From contig DHJT01000056.1 of assembly GCA_002404465.1 (NCBI GenBank), positions 1-5,701 of the forward strand: DNA of 5,701 bases, in the 5' to 3' direction. The position numbers and the translations under genes are program-made. This document shows positions 1 to 4,727 of this stretch, in pieces. Below the pieces are notes generated by a model, which saw only the letters and a program-made list of their open reading frames with translations, was not told the origin of the DNA and made no database searches. Position 1 is the first letter of the stretch. Each line of letters opens with the position of its first letter. This stretch comes from Sutterella sp. UBA4713 (GTDB lineage Bacteria; Pseudomonadota; Gammaproteobacteria; Burkholderiales; Burkholderiaceae_F).

Positions 1-244
1 ACACCATGTTCTCGCTTTTTCTGTTGCACTAATACAACGAGCCGGCGGACCGACTTTTTGTCCGTGTTCACGGCAGAGGGCGCCCTTTTATCGCGGCGAA
101 ACAAAATAAGTAGACATAATCGAAAAAATAGCCCTTTACCCCGGGGTGCAGAAAATCACTCCTTGCTGTAACAATTGGAAAATTAAAAATAATATTAGAG
201 GTCGGCGCTCCGAACTCGTTCACTAAATCGTTAATCAATTTTTG

Positions 245-250
245 TATAAG
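245..250 (+). promoter_or_regulatory. Weak candidate -10 element
   Basis: TATAAG at 245-250 matches five of six bases of the sigma-70 -10 consensus and follows a TG pair. The best -35-like hexamer, TTCACT at 219-224, is poor and lies 20 bp away instead of the usual 16-18 bp. It is the best -10-like word I found in the leader, but it is not a confident promoter. It would give a transcript with an untranslated leader of roughly 200 bases before traA. Confidence 0.2.
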
Positions 251-273
251 TGGCGATTTTAAATTAAATGCGA

Positions 274-341
274 AAATATCCGAGAAACGGCTGCAAATTC
301 AAAGAAATTTCCGAGACTCCTTCCGAGGGCTCGGAAAAATT
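274..341. promoter_or_regulatory. Cluster of TCCGAG boxes, likely regulator binding region
   Basis: Two near-identical 12-mers, AAATATCCGAGA (274-285) and AAATTTCCGAGA (305-316), differ at one base and are 31 bp apart, about three helical turns. A third TCCGAG lies at 322-327 and an inverted copy, CTCGGA, at 330-335. TTTCCGAG (308-315) pairs perfectly with CTCGGAAA (330-337), and TTCCGA (321-326) with TCGGAA (331-336), so two alternative hairpins are possible. The site lies 125-190 bp upstream of the likely pilin start and is the most obvious candidate operator for the operon. No regulator is encoded in the window, so its identity and effect are unknown. Confidence 0.4.
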
Positions 342-349
342 CAGACGGC
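340..349 (-). other. Perfect 10-mer DNA uptake sequence (DUS) match
   Basis: TTCAGACGGC on the + strand reads GCCGTCTGAA on the minus strand, the core Neisseria DUS. The preceding minus-strand base is G, so 11 of 12 bases match the AGGCCGTCTGAA dialect. It is the only exact copy I found in the window, whereas Neisseria chromosomes carry about one per kilobase. A TCTGAA at 365-370 forms a 6-bp inverted partner, but the rest of the DUS is missing there. It may be a relic of a Neisseriaceae host or chance. Confidence 0.3.
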
Positions 350-413
350 CGATTGAAAAATATCTCTGAACAAAAAATGGATAAATCTTGATTTCTGTGA
401 AACAGTCCGTCCT

Positions 414-435
414 GCGCAACAAATTGTTGTTGCGC
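414..435 (+). promoter_or_regulatory. Perfect 9-bp hairpin / palindrome upstream of traA
   Basis: GCGCAACAA (414-422) is the exact reverse complement of TTGTTGCGC (427-435), separated by the four bases ATTG. In RNA it would be a compact stem with a GC-rich base and a tetraloop. In DNA it is a dyad of a size suited to a dimeric repressor or activator. No T-run follows, so it is not an intrinsic terminator. It ends 18 bases before the pilin Shine-Dalgarno, and would lie inside the coding region if the pilin began at the upstream TTG at 388. Confidence 0.45.
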
Positions 436-448
436 TTCAAACTTCTTA

Positions 449-465
449 AAAAAAGGAGCTTTTTT
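449..465 (+). promoter_or_regulatory. traA ribosome binding site inside an A/U hairpin
   Basis: AGGAG at 454-458 lies 7 bases before the ATG at 466, an ideal Shine-Dalgarno, and is the main reason for choosing that start. The surrounding bases form a perfect inverted repeat: AAAAAAG (449-455) pairs with CTTTTTT (459-465), leaving GAG in the loop and ending next to the start codon. Such a weak stem could modulate ribosome access, in the manner of a temperature-sensitive hairpin, but that role is inference only. Confidence 0.55.
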
Positions 466-783
466 ATGCAGATATTTTTTGATTCACGGGATCTTGGAGG
501 GCGTTTTTTATGGGTGCCTGTTGCGGCGGCGGCCCTTTTTATCCTCGCCGATCCGGCGCTTGCCGCTCAAACCGGTAACGAGTTTTCCGAACTTTGGACT
601 CTTTTGAGCGGTTGGTGCTCGGGCTTTCTCGGAAAGTCTCTTGCCATTGCCTTCTTGCTTGTCGGACTTGCCATGGGGGTCGTTCGCGGATCGATTGTGG
701 CCGCTGCTGCCTGTGTGGGCGCTGCCGTGTGCCTACTGATGGCGCCCGGCATCATCGACTCGATGTTTGCCACAGGAGGGTAG
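466..783 (+). CDS. traA: F-type conjugative pilin precursor (TraA-like)
   Basis: This is the pilus subunit precursor, 105 aa from the ATG at 466. A signal peptide (about residues 1-33) has a hydrophobic core, PVAAAALFIL, and an ALA cleavage site followed by AQTG, leaving a mature pilin of about 72 aa; mature F pilin is 70 aa. The mature part has a short amphipathic start with two Trp, a first membrane helix (about 56-73), an Arg-Gly turn at 74-75, a second helix (about 77-95), then PGIIDSMF and a Gly-Gly end. This two-helix, basic-loop plan is typical of F-type/VirB2-like pilins. Cysteines at 51, 83 and 89 are unusual, since F pilin has none. The frame is also open upstream to a TTG at 388, which would give 131 aa with a very basic leader closer in length to the 51-aa F leader. 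I prefer 466 because of its strong Shine-Dalgarno. The family is assigned by pattern and by its place before traL; the sequence is divergent. Confidence 0.85.
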   Translation: MQIFFDSRDLGGRFLWVPVAAAALFILADPALAAQTGNEFSELWTLLSGWCSGFLGKSLAIAFLLVGLAMGVVRGSIVAAAACVGAAVCLLMAPGIIDSMFATGG

Positions 784-787
784 TTGC

Positions 788-1066
788 GTGAAACCCGTTC
801 CCGTACCCTTAACACTGGATGCCCCGCCGCGTTTTCTTTTCTTTGATATCGATTATGTGCTCGTGGCCTCCGTGGGTCTGACACTCGGAATCGTTTTGCA
901 CGGTGTCGGATTCGGCATGGTTTTGTCCGGTCTTCTTTGTTTCGGTTGGAGCCGAGCACGGTCGGGACGGGGTGTCAATCGCGCCTTGGCACTGTGCTTT
1001 TGGCATTTGCCGTTTGATGTTTTCAAACGCGTGCCCGCCAGCGCCAGGCGCCACTTTTTAGGATAA
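788..1066 (+). CDS. traL: TraL, inner-membrane pilus assembly protein
   Basis: TraL is a small inner-membrane protein needed for F-pilus assembly, counted as the VirB3-like part of the platform next to the TraC ATPase. The GTG at 788 gives 92 aa, matching F TraL at about 91 aa. It is preceded by AGGAGGG at 774-780 with 7-base spacing, which overlaps the end of traA. A TTG at 767 in the same frame has no comparable signal and would add seven odd residues. The protein has the family plan: a proline-rich start ending in APPR, a hydrophobic hairpin at about 21-53, a basic RSGRG turn near 58-62, a second hydrophobic patch with HLP, and a VPASARRHFLG ending. The gene lies 4 bp after traA and 4 bp before traE. 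Confidence 0.9.
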   Translation: MKPVPVPLTLDAPPRFLFFDIDYVLVASVGLTLGIVLHGVGFGMVLSGLLCFGWSRARSGRGVNRALALCFWHLPFDVFKRVPASARRHFLG

Positions 1067-1070
1067 AGCC

Positions 1071-1682
1071 ATGGATGTCTACACACGATTGACCGAGCAG
1101 GCTGCGGTGCTTTTGGGATTAAGGCGTTTCGTGCTCTTTCTTTTTGCCTTGAGCGTTCTTACAAACACCGTGCTTGCTTTCTGGATTTTGACTCGCACCG
1201 ATCAAAGTCGCACCGTCATTTTGAGTCCGGGCGCTCAGGAAACGTACATCGCAACCGATTCGTCCGTCAGCCCCAATCTTTTAGAACGCTTTGCCGTCCA
1301 AAGCTTAAATCTTGTTTTGAACATCACGCCGGCAACGGCCTCCTATCAGACCGATGTCTTTTTAAGGGAGGTCGCACCCGAAAGTTACGGTTCTCTTTCG
1401 ACGGCCTTGCGCCTTGCCGCGAGGGACTTGGAACGCAACCAAGCCTCAACGGCCTTTTATCCGAGCGCCACCTCGGTCGATGTTCAAGCGCGTCGCGTTT
1501 GCGTTCGGGGTGAGCGCAAAACCTTGATCGGTAAGGCCGTGACATCGGACGAATCCGTCACGGCGTGTCTTTCCCTTGTGGTTCGCGGCGGACGACTCTG
1601 GATTGCCGGTTTAACGCAGGAGCCCGAGGAAATCCCTGACAACGATCCGAAAAATGCATTAACGCAGGAGGCTGCCTCATGA
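1071..1682 (+). CDS. traE: TraE, T4SS pilus assembly protein
   Basis: TraE is the F-type counterpart of VirB5/VirB8-like assembly proteins: an inner-membrane protein with a periplasmic domain needed for pilus elaboration. The product has 203 aa (F TraE 188). A single membrane anchor lies at about residues 19-40. The periplasmic part carries recognisable family motifs: a Ser-Pro-containing stretch after the anchor, LNITPATASYQ near 83-93, FLREVAPESYG near 97-107, and NQASTAFYPSATSV near 123-136. AGGA at 1060-1063, 7 bases upstream, sets the start. The final 20 residues after the WIAG strand are acidic and contain LTQE twice, encoded by identical 12-bp words; the second copy supplies the traK Shine-Dalgarno. 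The gene overlaps traK by 4 bp (ATGA), suggesting translational coupling. Confidence 0.93.
   Translation: MDVYTRLTEQAAVLLGLRRFVLFLFALSVLTNTVLAFWILTRTDQSRTVILSPGAQETYIATDSSVSPNLLERFAVQSLNLVLNITPATASYQTDVFLREVAPESYGSLSTALRLAARDLERNQASTAFYPSATSVDVQARRVCVRGERKTLIGKAVTSDESVTACLSLVVRGGRLWIAGLTQEPEEIPDNDPKNALTQEAAS
1611..1670 (+). repeat. 12-bp direct repeat at the end of traE
   Basis: TTAACGCAGGAG occurs at 1611-1622 and again at 1659-1670, 48 bp apart and in the same reading frame, giving LTQE twice in the TraE tail. The second copy contains most of the AGGAGG used by traK. It may be the trace of a small duplication that lengthened TraE, or a coincidence of shared codons; the bases between the copies are not a second repeat unit. 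Confidence 0.6.
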
Positions 1683-2587
1683 AACACCTTGTTTTCGCAT
1701 CAGTGTTACTGAGTTTTTCCCTCGTAAGTTTTGCCGATGCGCCGACAGCGTTTGAGGGCGTGTCAGAGACGTCCGAAACGGTCCCGGTGATGCCTCTTGA
1801 GCCGGAGACAACGGCCGATCGGCACGAGAGGCGAACGATTTCTTTCGAACACGTCAATCTCGTGCGTGTGGCAGGCGAAGCCATTTGCGATGTGGTCTAT
1901 GACGCACAGGCGCTTGAGATTGAACCGGATAAAGCACACGGAACGGTTTTTTTGCGTGTTAAACCTGGTTGGAAAGAAAGCGGCAAGACGGAAACGGCCG
2001 TGTACTTTAATACGGCCGAAGAATCCTACGGCCTGATGCTCCGAGCCGCAGACGTTCCCTCTCAAACAATTGTCATTGCCTCACGGGTTCCGCCTCCGTC
2101 TGTCAATTCTTCTCCTCTGGCACCCGATGCCGCACGCATGAAAGGCCTTCGATCGACTTCGTTTGTCGGACAGATCAAAGAGTGCCTCTTGCGCGCCGTG
2201 CACGAGGAGACTTTTGCTACGCCTGCCGTTGCCGCAACGTTTTCGCGTAAAGAGCGCACGTTCGAACCCTTGGTGTTTTCCCGGCGGGAAAAAAGTTGTA
2301 ACGGTTTTCTTTTAAGTCAAAGTCGAGCGTACGTGACGCGCGACTATACGGTTGACGTTCTTTCCGTCCGTAACCTCATGCTCGTCAAAAGAGCCGTTCC
2401 GGTCGGTGCCTTTGCACGAGAGACGCAAGGGGTGCTTGCGTTGGCTAAGGAAAGCGATCAATTAAGGGCTGGCGAAGTCACCGACCTTGTTTTCATCAGT
2501 CATCGTTCCTTGCGTGAAAACGACGGACAAATCACGCTGGCTATCGATTCCGTTTGCCGCAAAACACCGGATATCGGGGTGCCGTGA
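1679..2587 (+). CDS. traK: TraK, VirB9-like T4SS core-complex protein
   Basis: TraK is an exported secretin-like protein that, with TraV and TraB, forms the outer-membrane core complex of F-type systems. The product has 302 aa, against about 242 in F. A signal peptide is clear: hydrophobic residues about 4-18 and a likely cut near FADA-PTAF at 21. Residues 21-50 are an acidic linker. Residues 53-135 look like the N-terminal beta domain: a VNLVRV-like strand, FLRVKPGW, VYFNT, then SYGLMLRAADVPSQTIVI. A long, less conserved middle (about 136-205) is the main source of the extra length. The C-terminal part (about 207-275) reads as the VirB9-like domain, with LSVRNLMLVKRAVPV and later VLALAKESDQLRAGEVTDLVFI. 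The start is set by AGGAGG at 1666-1671 and the ATGA overlap with traE. Its TGA shares an A with the traB ATG. Confidence 0.9.
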   Translation: MKHLVFASVLLSFSLVSFADAPTAFEGVSETSETVPVMPLEPETTADRHERRTISFEHVNLVRVAGEAICDVVYDAQALEIEPDKAHGTVFLRVKPGWKESGKTETAVYFNTAEESYGLMLRAADVPSQTIVIASRVPPPSVNSSPLAPDAARMKGLRSTSFVGQIKECLLRAVHEETFATPAVAATFSRKERTFEPLVFSRREKSCNGFLLSQSRAYVTRDYTVDVLSVRNLMLVKRAVPVGAFARETQGVLALAKESDQLRAGEVTDLVFISHRSLRENDGQITLAIDSVCRKTPDIGVP

Positions 2588-4155
2588 TGACAGACGATTT
2601 TCATTTAAACAAGACTGAGACGGCCGATGCGGCCGGAAAGCGCAATCAAGCGACCGACGAACGAATGCAAGAACGCGCGGCGCGCGAGCGTTTGCGTGCG
2701 CTTTACCGCGAGGAAAAGGCAAAAGAAGAGCAGGCCAAAGCCGATTACGAGCGTCGGATTCACCGCATCTACGAAGGACCGCAGAAAATCGGGCGCATAA
2801 AGCGAGCCAAAGCGGCTCTCGTCGGGCGCATCACACGCTGGCGACTTTTTTGGGGCGAACGATCGCGCCGCAGCGACCTGTCGCAAACGGAAGGTCAGAT
2901 CGGCGAAAAGCGTCGACAGAAAAAGAATTTGCTTTTTCTCCTATTGCTCCTCATTGTCGCTTCGTCTTTGATCGTCTGGATCGGAACGCGGAGTCGACCG
3001 GCAAAAAAACCGCAAGTGACTGTCGTCAAAAGCGACTTTCGCATTGCTCCGGGATCGCTCGATAAGCAAAGTTTTCAGCGTCAATATGAAGAAAAATTCG
3101 AACGCATGGATGAAGACGTGCGTGCGTTAAAGGCCACAATCGAACAACTCAATACCCGAATCAAGCGCGAAAAAGCCAAGAAAGAGCAGCTTGCCGATCG
3201 GCCCCGTCCGCTTGCCGCCCTTCCTGCGGTCGGTGACGAGACGACGCAGGCGATTATTCAAGCCGGAAAGGTCAGCCGGGCAGCCAATGCCCCCAAGCGC
3301 CTGGCTCGCCTTCATGTCACCGATGAAAAGCCCGAACGCAAAAAGGGAACAGGAAAGTCCTTTGCGCAAAAAACCGTTGCGCGCAATCTTGCCGAAGAAC
3401 CCCTTGCCGTCAATCGAGCCTCGGGGCAGACCTCGTACCTACCGGCAGGCTCCTTTGCCCGTGCGCTTGTCTTAAGCGGCGTGACGGCGCCGACGGGCGC
3501 GGCGGCAACGTCCAATCCCGTCCCGATGCTCCTTGAAATTACCGATTTGGCGCGCCTTCCCAATGACTTTGCCGCTTCGGTCAATCGGTGTTTTGTCACG
3601 GCCGATGCGACGGGAGATCTGTCAAGCGAGCGCGTTTGGATCCGCTTAGATCGCTTAAGTTGCATGAAAAACGACGGCCGGGCTATTGACGTGAAAGTGC
3701 GCGGGTATGTGACGGGCGAAGACGGGAAAACCGGCGTGCGTGCGCGCGTTGTGACGCGCTCGGGACAAGCCATTGCCAACGCCCTTTTATTGGGATCGCT
3801 TTCCGGATTCGGCAAAGCCCTTGCCTCGTCGGCTTCCGAAACGACGACGTATTCAACCGGCAGCGTCGGAACGGTTGTCAATAACCCGGTTCGCGCCGGC
3901 ATCGGAACGGCTGCTTCCGATGCCACGGACCGAATCGTCGACTACTACATACGCCTTGCCGACAAGATTTTTCCCGTTTTGGAACTTGACAGCGGACGCA
4001 CGGTCGACGTGGTTTTAAGCCAGGGCGTGCGCCTTTCGGAAGACAGGCCGGAAGGCCAAGGCGATGACCGATCCCCGCGAGATGACGGCCCGGTCAATAA
4101 CGCCCGCGTGTTCGGAAAAACGTTGCAACAAAAGCGCCTGACAGGGGCCCCGTAA
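2587..4155 (+). CDS. traB: TraB, VirB10-like T4SS core scaffold with long cytoplasmic N-terminus
   Basis: TraB spans the envelope and links inner-membrane machinery to the outer-membrane ring. From the ATG at 2587 it has 522 aa (F about 475). Residues 1-113 are very charged and presumably cytoplasmic, including a predicted Arg/Glu-rich helix at about 22-60 and a basic amphipathic stretch at about 70-92. One membrane helix follows (about 115-132), then a coiled coil (about 165-200), then a basic/Ala-rich linker instead of the long Pro-rich stretch of F. The VirB10-like domain begins at SYLPAGSFARALVLSG (about 283-298) and includes VPMLLEITDLARLPN, CFVTADATGDLSSERVWIRL, LSC, the antenna region near 390-445 and DYYIRLADKIFPVLEL (about 452-467). 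The stop/start overlap TGATG joins it to traK. Frames open further upstream (TTG at 2554) only overlap traK. F TraB has only about a dozen residues before its membrane helix, so the N-terminus is the distinctive part. Confidence 0.93.
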   Translation: MTDDFHLNKTETADAAGKRNQATDERMQERAARERLRALYREEKAKEEQAKADYERRIHRIYEGPQKIGRIKRAKAALVGRITRWRLFWGERSRRSDLSQTEGQIGEKRRQKKNLLFLLLLLIVASSLIVWIGTRSRPAKKPQVTVVKSDFRIAPGSLDKQSFQRQYEEKFERMDEDVRALKATIEQLNTRIKREKAKKEQLADRPRPLAALPAVGDETTQAIIQAGKVSRAANAPKRLARLHVTDEKPERKKGTGKSFAQKTVARNLAEEPLAVNRASGQTSYLPAGSFARALVLSGVTAPTGAAATSNPVPMLLEITDLARLPNDFAASVNRCFVTADATGDLSSERVWIRLDRLSCMKNDGRAIDVKVRGYVTGEDGKTGVRARVVTRSGQAIANALLLGSLSGFGKALASSASETTTYSTGSVGTVVNNPVRAGIGTAASDATDRIVDYYIRLADKIFPVLELDSGRTVDVVLSQGVRLSEDRPEGQGDDRSPRDDGPVNNARVFGKTLQQKRLTGAP

Positions 4156-4166
4156 AGGAGAGTGTT

Positions 4167-4727
4167 ATGAAAGTGTTTTTGCTGATTGCAGGTGTTCTCG
4201 GCACCGGTTTGTTGTCCGGATGCTCATCGATTACAGGACTTGTGGATGCAAGCGATGCGTTCGGCTGCCCGATTCAAGGCGGCGTACGGTGTTCGTCGCT
4301 GACGCAAACGTACGATCGAGCCCATGAAGAAAGCGACGCGAAGGTGCGCAAGAGCGCTCCGGTACGTCCGTCCTCGGCCGCTTTCGTGCGTGAAAAAACC
4401 GGTGACGCGAAAAAGCCAATCGTCCGATCGAGCGATGCAAAGAAGCCGGAAAAGGACGGCATGCCCGAGATAAAGACGGAAGGTCAAAACGCCTTCACGG
4501 GCCCCGTGCTTGATGAGAAAACGGCACAAAACGCGCCGTCCGGTCATGGACATGCCGCGCGACTTTCCGAACGCGTGATGGAGCTTTGGATTCTTCCTTG
4601 GGTCGATGAGGACGGGGATTTAAACGGGGCATCGCGTCTTTGGGTGCGCGTGCGCGATGCGCGCTGGGGCCTTGAAAGTTTGCGCGATGCGGCGATGCGC
4701 GAAGTGACGTCGGGAGGTGTGCCGTGA
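4167..4727 (+). CDS. traV: TraV, outer-membrane T4SS lipoprotein
   Basis: TraV is the VirB7-like lipoprotein that anchors TraK and TraB in the outer membrane. The product has 186 aa (F TraV 171). The signal peptide ends in the lipobox LSGC with Cys19 as lipidation site; Ser at +2 favours the outer membrane. Two more cysteines follow at 34 and 42, in the FGCPIQGGVRCSSL stretch, matching the cysteine pair seen in TraV proteins. Residues about 50-135 are a hydrophilic Lys/Asp/Pro/Ser-rich linker with DAKKP twice. The C-terminal part, LWILPWVDEDGDLNGAS at about 140-156, is the conserved family block (F has LWIAPYID there). Shine-Dalgarno AAGGAG at 4155-4160 overlaps the traB stop, 6 bases before the ATG. 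No dsbC, traP or other gene separates traB and traV. It overlaps traC by 4 bp (GTGA). Confidence 0.92.
   Translation: MKVFLLIAGVLGTGLLSGCSSITGLVDASDAFGCPIQGGVRCSSLTQTYDRAHEESDAKVRKSAPVRPSSAAFVREKTGDAKKPIVRSSDAKKPEKDGMPEIKTEGQNAFTGPVLDEKTAQNAPSGHGHAARLSERVMELWILPWVDEDGDLNGASRLWVRVRDARWGLESLRDAAMREVTSGGVP

Larger units (their letters stand above)
1..387. other. Gene-poor, AT-rich leader upstream of the tra operon
   Basis: No frame on either strand gives a convincing protein here. A frame open from the left edge to a stop at 169-171, and a shorter one to a stop at 107-109, have compositions that do not look like real protein; either could only be the tail of a gene that starts outside the window. 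From about 90 onward the stretch is clearly richer in A and T than the tra genes, as expected of a regulatory region. It contains several short inverted repeats, such as CGGAC at 46-50 with GTCCG at 60-64, and the TCCGAG box cluster at 274-341. In F-like elements the region before the tra operon can carry oriT and promoter control sites. I cannot identify a nic site or a strong sigma-70 promoter here. Confidence 0.6.

Noticed and set aside
41..90. Possible terminator of an upstream gene: CGGAC/GTCCG stem, then AGGGCGCCCT followed by TTTTA
   Set aside because: The first stem has its T-run in the loop rather than after it. The second is a self-complementary palindrome that leaves only a three-pair stem. 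Neither is a convincing intrinsic terminator.
138..147. Palindrome ACCCCGGGGT
   Set aside because: Several 10-bp perfect palindromes are expected by chance in a window this long, and nothing around it suggests a function.
1..171. Frame open from the left edge to a stop at 169-171, possibly the end of an upstream gene
   Set aside because: 56 stop-free codons are not unusual by chance, and the translation is Ser/Arg/Cys-rich with no recognisable feature. It cannot be judged without upstream sequence.
377..391. ATG at 377 upstream of the pilin as a leader peptide
   Set aside because: It runs only four codons to a TGA, has no Shine-Dalgarno, and shows no attenuator features.
567..959. 130-codon open frame on the minus strand across the pilin and traL
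   Set aside because: It is antisense to two well-supported genes, has no good ribosome site, and gives a low-complexity basic product.
3312..3926. Long open frame of 204 codons on the minus strand
   Set aside because: It lies wholly inside traB, whose protein matches the VirB10-like family throughout. The antisense product is rich in Arg, Thr, Ser and Ala with no recognisable domain, as expected from opposite-strand reading of codon-biased DNA.
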